Positions 49,401 through 58,900 of a stretch of DNA of 64,000 nucleotides are shown piece after piece (the first letter of the stretch is position 1; the number at the start of each line of letters is the position of its first letter). This stretch comes from Zygaena filipendulae (Eukaryota; Arthropoda; Insecta; Lepidoptera; Zygaenidae). The stretch covers positions 2,232,001 to 2,296,000 of the forward strand of contig OU015678.1 in assembly GCA_907165275.2 (NCBI GenBank). The letters are read 5' to 3'. The position numbers were made by a program, and so were the translations under genes. The notes beneath the pieces were generated by a model, which worked only from the letters and a program-made list of their open reading frames with translations, had not been told where the DNA came from and did no database searches.

Positions 49401-51748
49401 GAATATCTTAGAAGATGTGATTATACAAGGTGTTACGGAAAGGTGTAGTCATATTGAAGGTTCTGATCTGGCAATATTATACAATAATTTGCAGGTAGTA
49501 TTTAGTTCAAAAACATAAGTTACTTCAAAATTTCATAACCAAAATTAAAAATACAAAATAAACGCCTCACATCACTGGGTTGGTCATGAACTAGTTGCAG
49601 GTGACATTTCAAGATAATTTGATGCAATTTGTCACCGTTGGGGTGCAGAGACAAGCACAACAGCACACCCAGCAAATTTTAGGAAAGTTTATTTCATGGT
49701 TCCGGATCAGTTGCTAGAGTCAAATAATTGCAGACAATAACATAAACACGATCGTCAAAATAAATATTATGGCTACACCTTTTTGTAATAGCCTGTATAT
49801 AGAGGGTGGTGATAGTTGCGTTCCTAGCTTCATAAGCTCTCTGACCTTGTTCAGTGGTGATTCCTTCTGGTAGCTCGTATACTTGGTCCTGTGGCACTTT
49901 GACGTACTGCGCCCAGCCGCCGTCCTGCATTATACCGATGGTGCTATTGATGCCGGCCCTCAAACAGTACTGGTAAGATCCGTCACGACAGAAGGTGCAG
50001 AGGTTGCATGCCCTGGCAAAACCGAAGAATAAATCCTTATTATTTAACATAGACAAAGTAAATAAATGCAGGGATCATAAATTGAAGGATTATTATTGCC
50101 TATTGGTGGAGTTTGTTACGCTTTCATGCCTTCACGGCTCAACCGATCATCATGAAATTTTGCGTGCACGTTGTCTGATTCAGATTCTAAATCTGTAAGT
50201 GGCCCTGAGTGTCATAGGATATTTGGAGCACCCGAGGGGGGTCCGGGAATTGCGAAAAATACCGAGGGAACAGCTAGTATAAATTTTATAGATTGTAGAA
50301 TTATAACCTATTTATTTATTTAAATACTCGCGGATCGTACCAATTTCCTGACTCACCGATTGGGATCGACGACGACTCTCTGTCCCTTCTTGAAGAGGCT
50401 TGCTGGGCCCGCGTCGTATACAACCCCGCTGAATTCGTGGCCCAACGGCAGAGGGCGCTCCTTCAGAGCGGGGAACTCCCCCTAGATTAAAACGGGGTTA
50501 TAATTAGAACATGACGTTTTTGATCAAATTAAAAAAAAAAGACGACGACGATAAACCTGAAAATGTGGCCAGTGACACCCGTGATAATAATTAGTAAGTA
50601 AAGTAATATTCTCAAACGGTTTCGCGTCAGTTTGCTCTCCGCCGCTAGATGGTGCTATAATAAACGGTTGCGCTTTAGTTTGCTACTCGCCGCTAGATGG
50701 TGCTATAATAAATTCTGTATTTCGTCAAATGGTTTTATTGCAATGTACCTAGATAATATTTTTTTATGTAAATAATACATATATTGTAATAGGTAAAGAT
50801 ATATACTAACGATTATGACGTAAGTATAATGTACATTGATGTACAATGTACATATATGATGCTGAGTTTCTGCAAAGATATGCCAGTGGATTTAGATTAG
50901 ACACTTGTTCAACGTTTATTTTTTAACCGACTTCCAAAAAGGAGGAGGTTATGTATTCGATTGTATGTATGTTTATTTATTTATTTTTATGTATGTTCAC
51001 CGATTACTGGAAGACGGTTGGACCGATTTCAAAATTTTTTTTTTGTTTGAAAGGGTTTAGTTCCAATTAGGTCCGATTGCCACCAAGTCGCGATCTGATG
51101 ATGGGATCTTGGAGAAATCGAAGGAACTCTTCAAAAATTATAGGCAATATATTGTTTTTCCCGATGCAAAGACGTTAATTGTTGAGGAGTTCTCCTGGTA
51201 CTTCACCATCAGTTCCACTTCACCATATTCATTGTAACGAACATAAATTGTTTAGAAACCACATTAAAGTTAACGAATCAGAATCTGTGAAATATCTATT
51301 ATTTACGAGTTCCGATGACCATCTGTGGTCTTCATCATCAATTCCACTTCTTCAAATTTTGCTTTCCAGAAGCAAATGAACGATTTACTATAAAAATACA
51401 AAAATCGCTATAGGTGTGCCTATAAAAAAAAACATACATACAATCGAACATAGAACCTCCTCCTTTTTGGAAGTCGGTTAAAAATTAAAAATGTCTTTCT
51501 TCTTTCTTGAAGCTTACAGTTTTTAAGTTACCTTTACTTCTTCTTTTATTAAATGGCAACTTTTAAAGTAGGTAAGTAATTGGGATAAAGCAAATAAAAG
51601 TTACCTGTATAACATGCAGGTCGGTACCGCAGACGCCGGAATACTGCACTTTGACAATGACGTCATCATCTTTAACCAACTTGGGCATAGGGTAGTTCTT
51701 CTCAAAGCTGAGAGTCAGATTTTTCCCGTTGAATACCACTGCCTCCAT
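46356..51748 (-). CDS. Zinc-dependent medium-chain dehydrogenase, sorbitol/arabinitol type, 9 coding exons
   Basis: Joined exons 51748-51605, 50481-50357, 50012-49846, 49102-49001, 48321-48226, 47745-47668, 47290-47197, 46781-46674 and 46470-46356 give 342 aa with all phases matching. The protein shows the alcohol dehydrogenase-like N-terminal domain. Catalytic zinc ligands are C40 (GVCGTDLH), H63-E64 (GHE) and probably E150 (LCEPYSC). The structural zinc lobe has four Cys (C92, C95, C98, C106). A Rossmann domain starts at VVGAGIIG (about 173-180). E198 or nearby at the end of the second strand (VSEMN) favours NAD over NADP. Expected reaction: oxidation of a polyol secondary alcohol with NAD in the cytosol. 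The exact sugar alcohol cannot be told; insect relatives are annotated as sorbitol or D-arabinitol dehydrogenase-like. Introns carry MITE, LINE and family D insertions. Confidence 0.93.
46674..46781 (-). CDS. Dehydrogenase exon 8
   Basis: 108 bases; acceptor CTTTTCCAG, donor AACAG|GTACAG. Encodes INPYQIYDKELTIIGVK ... WLKAMGN. Confidence 0.92.
46868..46900 (+). mobile_element. Solo end of a TIR element
   Basis: TATACAGGTTGTTACAGAAA then GGTGTAGTCAT matches the left end of the element at 49424-49798; no partner end nearby. Confidence 0.5.
47197..47290 (-). CDS. Dehydrogenase exon 7
   Basis: 94 bases; acceptor TTTGGTTGTAG, donor GCGAC|GTAAGT. Encodes GVGKVMEINFNHLQHGGKY and LFGCCPPTHQA. Confidence 0.9.
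47668..47745 (-). CDS. Dehydrogenase exon 6
   Basis: 78 bases; acceptor TTTCGTGTTGCAG, donor CACAG|GTGCGA. Encodes ETGFRLVTPDVLAKEDTLYD and VIIDCT. Confidence 0.9.
47755..47905 (+). repeat. Family D fragment in dehydrogenase intron 5
   Basis: TATTATAAATGCGAATGTTA head and TCAACCGATCATCATTAAAT body; the tail is missing. Confidence 0.6.
48226..48321 (-). CDS. Dehydrogenase exon 5
   Basis: 96 bases; acceptor GTATTTCAG, donor CTAG|GTAAGT. Encodes NLWVTTLHHQGHRDVTVSEM and TARLEIVKKL, the second Rossmann strand. Confidence 0.92.
48440..48560 (+). mobile_element. LINE-type 3' end with TTC-rich tail
   Basis: GTGTTGTGGTGAAATAAATG then TTTTCTTCTTTCTTC: same style as 30575-30669. In dehydrogenase intron 4. 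Confidence 0.5.
49001..49102 (-). CDS. Dehydrogenase exon 4: GxGxxG
   Basis: 102 bases; acceptor ATCCACGTTGCAG, donor ATCG|GTGAGT. Encodes LCEPYSCVSHGFDRAS and ILVVGAGIIG. Confidence 0.93.
49424..49798. mobile_element. TIR element in dehydrogenase intron 3
   Basis: TATACAAGGTGTTACGGAAA + GGTGTAGTCATA at left and TATGGCTACACCTTTTTGTA + ATAGCCTGTATA at right are about 31-bp imperfect inverted repeats. Ends in TA. Non-coding, about 375 bp, finishing 48 bases from exon 3. Confidence 0.65.
49846..50012 (-). CDS. Dehydrogenase exon 3: structural zinc Cys
   Basis: 167 bases; acceptor TTCGGTTTTGCCAG, donor CAAG|GTCAGA. Encodes ACNLCTFCRDGSYQYC and MQDGGWAQYVKVPQDQVYEL. Confidence 0.93.
50110..50280 (+). 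repeat. Family D fragment
   Basis: GTTACGCTTTCATGCCTTCA, CGGCTCAACCGATCATCATG, GGGAACAGCTAGTAT. In intron 2 of the dehydrogenase. Confidence 0.65.
50357..50481 (-). CDS. Dehydrogenase exon 2: GHE zinc motif
   Basis: 125 bases; acceptor TTTTAATCTAG, donor AATCG|GTGAGT. Encodes GEFPALKERPLPLGHEFSGV and KKGQRVVVDPN. Confidence 0.93.
50590..50720 (+). repeat. Short direct duplication
   Basis: CGCCGCTAGATGGTGCTATA occurs at about 50640 and 50688 with similar flanks (CAGTTTGCTCTC / TAGTTTGCTACT). In dehydrogenase intron 1; origin unknown. Confidence 0.7.
50923..51483. mobile_element. TIR element flanked by TTAA
   Basis: Starts TTAACCGACTTCCAAAAAGG (AGGAGGTT) and ends (AACCTCC) TCCTTTTTGGAAGTCGGTTAA, about 25-bp inverted ends. 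TTAA at both edges would fit piggyBac-type targeting, but could also be part of the repeat. No transposase. Related sequence at 4863-5967. In dehydrogenase intron 1. Confidence 0.7.
51605..51748 (-). CDS. Dehydrogenase exon 1: start
   Basis: ATG at 51746-51748 in context CAAAATGG. Encodes MEAVVFNGKNLTLSFEKNYP ... VCGTDLHVIQ, donor ACAG|GTAACT, phase 0. Confidence 0.93.
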
Positions 51749-51766
51749 TTTGATGTGGTGTGTATG
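51749..51766 (-). other. 5' UTR part of dehydrogenase exon 1
   Basis: Acceptor TCTCTGTCTCCAG 18 bases before the ATG implies an upstream non-coding exon. Confidence 0.55.
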
Positions 51767-52019
51767 CTGGAGACAGAGAAAATGTTGATTGGAATATGAT
51801 TCTTAACAGACTCAATAAATTATGTAAATTCTCAATTCGTTGTCTATAAATTTTCTCACTATTATTATTTTGGGTTGCTTTGGATTAAATATAGTCTATG
51901 AAAATAAAAACGACTAGTGCATATCGGACCACGCACTGTGGTCTGTGAGGGAAGGTTTTTCTCCCGGTGGTGAAAACCCGCATGAATTTAGATATAGGTA
52001 TATTCAGTGTCACTACAAT

Positions 52020-52310
52020 TATAATAATTACAAAACAAAGTCCTCCACCGCATCTGTCTGTCTGTCTGTTCGCGATAAACTCAATAGATAGAGTGAAGCT
52101 TGAGGTAAGTAAGTATATACTTAATTTGTCAAGGTTGTGTGTGAATTGGCTGAAAAATTACGATACAATTGTTGGAAGTGTCGAAAAAAATCACGCCGCC
52201 TAATACGTTGTCAGGGGTACAGAAAAGGATATAAGGTACTTTTTATACCGGAATTCCCGCGGGAACTCCGAAATTAGGTAACGCGGGTGAAACCGCAGGG
52301 AACAGCTAGT
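52020..52310 (+). repeat. Family D copies, fragmented
   Basis: (TCTG)n at about 52050 and a tail ending GCAGGGAACAGCTAGT at 52308. In the 5' intron of the dehydrogenase. Confidence 0.6.
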
Positions 52311-52700
52311 TCCTTATAAATTCTTTGTTCCGAAATATAATATGTAAAGGTTCCTAATTCCTATGACTAGATATTAGAACTTGAATCAATATTAACAATG
52401 TACCCATCTTTTAGAACAATGTCATATGCAAATATATGATTATTATTATTATGTCACTATCTCTTATAGACCTAACTTAAATCACTGTTCACTCGTAAAT
52501 ATATTCAGCGCGAACTCTTTATTCCACAGTCAAAAGTATCCTATGACACAAGGTACTGAATAGGTTTTTATAATAGGCGTTCAAAGTTTCATCATGATCG
52601 GTCGAGTAGTTAAGTGCTGAAGTGCTGAAGTGTAACAAACATAAAATAAAAATTGGCATTTATCATACAAAAAAAAAGGAAGAATACAAATAATATTTAC

Positions 52701-52800
52701 CTGTGAGTTAAAAACTATGTTGAATGAGCGACTGCTGCCACCGCTGATATGCTAATGCGTTCTCCCAGTGACAATCATTTCAGGGATTGTCAGTAAGTGC
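52701..52800 (-). other. Possible non-coding first exon of dehydrogenase
   Basis: Minus strand TTTTTAACTCACAG|GTAAATAT offers a donor matching the acceptor ahead of exon 1. Preceding sequence (GGTGGCAGCAGTCGCTCATT) is GC-richer than its flanks. The left limit (transcription start) is not resolvable; 52800 is a nominal end. Confidence 0.4.
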
Positions 52801-54335
52801 GCTCGTACTTCTATGACGTGTTTTTATAATACATTAATGGTGACCATGAATTTACTATGAAAAAATCCTCAATATCTCTGATAGGTCTTATACACCAACA
52901 TTACTGAGACAAAGATAAACAAAAGGGGACCCGGGGCACAGATAGTATAATACTATTCTAGTACCCAGGATAAGTGTTCTAAAAAAATTAATTTTCGTAT
53001 TAAAAATGGTTGTAACTCTTTAAGTGGTTTTATGCCTAAGATGCGGTTAGACTTTCAACTCAGTGTGCTCACGACTTTCGGAGAGCGAGTACGTTTCTTA
53101 CGATGCAATGGGTGCCGCGTACGCATCGCGCTATGAAGCCGTTTGTATGCGCACGCACCCAAAATGACCTAAAATGGCTGACCACTGATGAAGCTAAATT
53201 AGCGTGGAATAAATGCCCATACCACCGCCGAGCTGAATCGTCATATAAAAGAAATAATATGGAGAATGGAGGTTGCTGGACTAGTTGTCATACGAGTTTC
53301 CATAGATATTTTGTCGCTCTACGACTGCAAAAACAATTAATATTGTTTTTTATCTTACGAATATTGTGTACTAAGGTAATTGTGGTATTATCATTATCTC
53401 ATTTATCCGTAATTCTTATTTAAGAATGGTTATACTACACGACCAATATCTTAATAGTGTTATTTTGTAAGCATGTTTATCGATAAAACTTCGAACAAAC
53501 GTAAGAATGTGATAAAAGAACATAACGTTAGGTAGGTAAATATTCTATTATTATTATTTATTTTAAGTTACATAGGTACTAAAAGTTATCTGTTTACAGA
53601 AGTATCACTATTCTGATGTTGTTTTGCCTACAATAACAAGATAAAATTAGTTAGATATTAAATAGGTGCCTAATTAGTTAATTTAGCTATCTATCATAAA
53701 GATTAAACATACTTTTCGCTTTGACTGTAAACTAGCTGTTCTCGCGACTACGCTCGTGTCGTGGGAATCCTCTTGGCAACAACTTGTATTGTGAAAAAGT
53801 ACGTTTATGTTTCTCTTCAGCATGCAAGAGAATATAAATGGTGGTGATTTCTGAGAAAGATTGCAGTTATATCACTTTGGTATACAAACCACGTTGCTAA
53901 TCCTTCCTTCCTTACTATTATAAATGCGAAAGTGAATTTGTTCGTTTGTTTATTACGCTTCCACGTCTTAATCGCTGATCGTTATGAAATTTGATGAGCG
54001 GGTGCATTATCACGGTGCAACAGCCATATTATGCGGAGTTGGGATTTCAGTAGCATTTCTTAAAGCGTGCTGAAGAGTGACCAAGCCGCAGTGACAGTGC
54101 GTTGGGTATCTAAAAGAATTTGTTTAAATCATACCGCGTCTACCAAAAACAACCTCGATCATTTTTTTCTTGATTGAACGTGACTGCTTTAGCGTATAGT
54201 CTTCACTATAGATGAAACGGATAGTGATTTGGCCGGATACCGGACATCGGATATTCGGCTAGCTACAAGGCCGGAGCGCCGAATGCAAGACCCCGTACAA
54301 TACTATGCAAAAAGCGTTCTCTAGTATAACTATTT
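52801..54335. other. Intergenic region between divergent genes
   Basis: Gene-free as far as I can see. 53100-53280 is GC-richer with a 106-codon plus frame that matches nothing. 53890-54000 is a degraded D head (TATTATAAATGCGAAAGTGA). Must contain the dehydrogenase promoter. Confidence 0.4.
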
Positions 54336-54443
54336 AATAGTATAAGTAAATGATTCAAATTTAATAGTATAAGTAAATGTTTCAAATTTAATAGTATAAG
54401 TAAATGTTTCAAATTTAATAGTATAAGTAAATGTTTCAAATTT
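54336..54443. repeat. Minisatellite, four 27-bp units
   Basis: Unit AATAGTATAAGTAAATGTTT + CAAATTT in four perfect or near-perfect tandem copies; unit 1 has GATT for GTTT. Confidence 0.95.
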
Positions 54444-55847
54444 TATCCGTTAGACGACGCTGAAACAATTAATTTTGCGTTTTGCGCCATCTATTAGTCA
54501 GTAGGGAAATTTTAATTAGCTCTGTTTTATCGAACGGTACAGCACTTTGTTCCCCGTCAAATCCGATGGTAATGTCAAATGTCAATTATTTAATTAATCG
54601 ATTTAAATGAGGAAAATAATCGATTTTTAATAAAAAATTGATTTTTTTATAATGAAAATCTGCATGCTTTTAGTAATAAAACTCTGAGAATAATTTTAAC
54701 AATTTAAGAAAATAGAAATCAAATAAAAATTTAAATATGAATACAAACTTTTTAAAAGCTTCAATCGACTAAAATATAAAATTATTCTGATCAGTAAATC
54801 CTAACCTGATTATAAATAGGCCGTTTCCAGGGTTCCTGTGAAGTATACCCATACAATAAAAAAAGAATTTCCAAATCGGTTTACAAATAACGGAGTTTTA
54901 AAGTAAAAAAAAACACAGGGATGTGACATTCTACATAAAAATCGATTTTTAACCGTTTAACCTCCACGTTTTTGTAGCCTAAATTTACCCCTAGCGCCAC
55001 ATGCTTTAGGCATGATTTTTCTTAGTGCCGGGAATATTATTAATATCAATAAATAATTAAATCATAATTTTAAAAGTCAGTGCAGTGTTTTGTTCGTGTA
55101 TACCGCTAATCGAAAATATTCTAAAATGTTTGAAAATTATCTGGAATATTCAGAAACGTTATAAAACCGTCTTGAAGATTCTGGAGTGTTCAAGCTGTTG
55201 TTCAGGCAATAAGGAGATATGACAGTTTGTAACTAAAATAATTTACTATTATAGGTACAAATTGTTCCCTGTGGTTTCACCCGCGTTAATTTCGGAGATC
55301 CCGCGGGAATTCTGGGATATAAAATACCTAAAATTGTTTTCTGCAACCCTTATAAACCCTTATAAACCCGCGTTAATTTCGAACTTCCCATGGGAATTAC
55401 GGGATAAAAATCGATTAAACGATTATAAAAATATTCGATTATTAATCGATTATTCATAAAAAAAATCATTTATTAAAATCGATTTATTAAAATAAAAATC
55501 GATTTTTAATGATTATTTTTTCACATCCCTACATAGGACCCTAGGACCGTAGACGGATAGGACCAACTTGAACCTTGAACTCCAATAGAGCGGTAGCAAA
55601 ATAGCAAAAGTAAAGACGAACAGAGGTGGATGGTTTGTTGGAGAGGGACAGAGAGTCGAAAGGTCACTCCACTCCACTCAGCTACGAGTGCGATCATAGA
55701 TAATACAATATAGTGCGATGAAACACAAGCAGTCTGCAAGCAACTTCGTGTCAAAACAAACTTGAAATTGCGATCGTCAACTCGTCAGCAAGAACAAATT
55801 AATAATTAAGGTGTGGCAAGCGTTAGCTACTGTTTTAACTTTAAAGT
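54444..55847. other. AT-rich upstream region of lachesin
   Basis: Many ATCGATTTTTA-type words. CAGGGATGTGAC at 54917 and its inverse TCACATCCCT at 55522 may be the ends of a hAT-like element (about 610 bp) enclosing a family D tail (55258-55410); no 8-bp duplication is visible. 55560-55847 should hold the lachesin promoter and 5' UTR; no TATA box is clear. Confidence 0.35.
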
Positions 55848-55917
55848 ATGATAAAAACGACGATGGCTCCAATTTATATTATATTTTCAGCGATATTACT
55901 CTACATAACACCTACCG
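55848..55917 (+). CDS. Lac: Lachesin exon 1: signal peptide
   Basis: ATG at 55848 (GTATGATAAAAACG) with a second in-frame ATG at codon 6; either leaves the hydrophobic core IYIIFSAILLYI. Donor ACCG|GTAAGT, phase 1. Confidence 0.85.
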
Positions 55918-58900
55918 GTAAGTAAATAAAAATAAGATATAGTGAATTATTAGGTTATCGTTTATTTTTCTAATTTGTAGTGTACGTTTTACAAATTCAA
56001 AGAATTTGAGAAACTGAATGTAATATATCTTTAAATTACATTAAAAATATGTAAAATATGTGTAAAACTACTTCGTTTTAGTGTAGAATCAATACGTGCC
56101 ATTTGCACAAGGGAATTTCTCTGCTCTCAGTTATTATTTCATAATCGGCGTTTTTTATTCAACCGTAGCCGGGTAGGTAGGCCTACTAAACGGGTACCTA
56201 CCTAAAGCTTAAACTGGCTTAATTTTAATATATTTACATTTTTTTTTTTAAACTTCTACGTCTTATTTTATAAAGTAAACAATAGAAAAGCGGATGGGAT
56301 ACAAAATCCAACATTTTGACTCTTTGATTTAAAGAAATAACTCACAGTAAAAATATCAATATCTTTATTATACCTACCTAGGTACCTACTGCAAGTTGTT
56401 GTGAGAAAGATATCAAATTTATTGCAGTAAATAAACAAATGTTAGTCTGGTCATGGCAGAATGAAATCATAATATGAACAAATGCCACCAAAAATAATAT
56501 TCCATCCAAATTTGTGTGTTGTGAAGTGGATTATTATTATAATCTTATTGATAAACAAATCTTATAGGAATTGGTAATAAAAATATTATCTAATTACCTT
56601 CACTCACAAAGAAAAATCTTTCTTAACCCCTGATGTGAAAACAAATTTACGTGCCCCCTTACGTATATTCTATGATTTCTTTGTATCTTTGTATGAAGCA
56701 GATTATAAATTGTTACTGTTTTGAAAACTATGAAATATTTCCTAATTGATGGTATATTATTTATCCCATTCGAATAAAAAATGAAAAAGCACTTTGAGGA
56801 AAAAAAGGAAAATTTTATTGTTTTTTTTTTCAAAAATCCTTTTTTTCCCTAAAAAAAGTTAATGTTTCACACGAAAAGATAAAAGATTAAAACTGCCCTT
56901 TCGATTTAAAATGTAAATGCTAAATGCATTACCTTTTAATTAAAATCAAAACTATTGTTTTACATGTCTTTAAACTTTGGAATCAAAATAACAACTCTCT
57001 ATAAAAAAATTATATCTTCCAAGATACCTATTTCATTTAATTTTTATTTAATTGAAATTAGCATTGTAAATTCTGCAGTAGTTATTGTTACTTTAGAAAA
57101 AAGTTTTATTGAAAACTGCCAAAAGTGGTTGTTTTGGGCACTTTATAAGCTTTTGTATATCATCTACCCTCTTTTAAATTGGATATACAAGATGTTATTT
57201 GTTGAAGAGGGTAGCAGAAGTTTGACCTGTGTAGTGGTCTTAAAATGAGACTGAGGTAAGGTAGAACTAAATGCTGCTTTTAAGTAAGCATAGAGAGCAC
57301 TTGAAACTAAACAACTATTTAAAAGTGCCCTGAATAATTTCCAGCATTGGGTCAGCGTACACCCACAATTTCACATATAACCCAGGAGCAAATCAAGGAC
57401 ATAGGCAGTCAAGTCGATTTGGATTGCTCAGTGCACTATGCTCAAGAATATCCAGTGCTTTGGGTGAGTTCATTTGTTTGCACACTAATATTATATAATA
57501 TATAGAGGGTAGGTATATAAAAAAGAGGTAAAGTTTGTGAGTTAAGATCTAGGAGGGTAATCTGCAGAACTACTGAATTGGTCTTAAAAATTCTCACTGA
57601 TAGAATCAGCATCTTACGCATAGTACTTCATAGGATACAATTCTGTAACAGTTTCCACTAGACTACCAAAGTGTACCTAGTGTATAAGTATAAATACTTA
57701 TTAAAATATTTGATACTCTATAAGCAAGCGCTTCAGCTAGGCAGGCCGGCTTTTGGGCTTGTATGGAAGGAACGCCAGTGGCTAGGAGGTGGTACTATTT
57801 CAGCTGGATCACACACTTGAAGCTGCCGACTTGTTATTGAGACACTCGTGTGTTCCCAGGTGAAATACGACAAGCAAAGGGCCACAGAATCCCTCCCGCT
57901 GTCAACCAACGCCGGGCTCATCATCAGGGACTCTCGCTTCTCGCTTAGGTTTGACGATGCATCCGCTACATACACATTGTCTGTGAGTAAAGATTCATTA
58001 TGCAAATATTTAAATTTAAATTGATACGTTTGAGGCTAATTTTCGAATTGCCAATCAAAGACTGACAAGAGATTATGTTAAAAACACGTTTCCTAATTTT
58101 TATCTTTATAAAATCCTCATAAGTAGTATAACAGTTCAATAACAATATGGGTATTCCGGTTTCAATATTGTTGCCTGATTTTATAATTTAAGAAAATCCT
58201 TAAAAAAAATTAATTATATAAATAAATAATACATCATTAACTTAGTAATGCTCCGTTGATCCTTAATATTATTAATGCGAAAGTAAGTTTGTGTAACGCT
58301 TTTATGGCTCGATCATCATGAAATTTTGCATACACCCTACACGTTGTCAGGGTCCACACATAAAAAGATATAGGTATATAGGGGACTATATATCTCTAAA
58401 CTCTTGCATTCAATTTTTTTTGACTGTATAAAATTTTTCATACTTCATGTTATCACGGGTACAGAAAAGGATATACGATACTTTTGTCGTTTATCCTAGA
58501 ATAGGCTAGTTTCCTAAATTTTGTTTCTTAGTCCGTTTTGTAGATTATTAAAAAATATTGGACACGTATTTTTTTTTTTTATGTAACCAAAAAATAACGG
58601 AGATATATCAAGTCGAAATTTCACATGACGTCACGCCTCGCTACAGTTTGTTCGCACGTTATAGCGAGCTGCGACGTCACGAGTCCCCCACCCTAAACTT
58701 TAATGCGCTTTATCTATGCATATTTCCATTATTTTAAAAAAGCAAAAAATACGTGTCTTTTATTTTTTTATTATCTAACTGACGGACTAAATAGAATTTT
58801 GATTTTTTTACCCAGGAAACTAGCCTATTCGGGATTTCTCTCCTTCGAAATTAACACGGGTGAAACCACGAGGAACAACTAGTAGTTAGGTATATGTTAA

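Noticed and set aside
53103..53423. 106-residue plus-strand frame
   Set aside because: No recognised motif, no splice or promoter support; likely chance.
54917..55531. Definite hAT element
   Set aside because: Only about 10 bp of inverted ends and no 8-bp target duplication; kept as a possibility only.
56955..57248. 97-residue plus-strand frame in lachesin intron 1
   Set aside because: AT-rich chance frame, no homology and not compatible with lachesin splicing.
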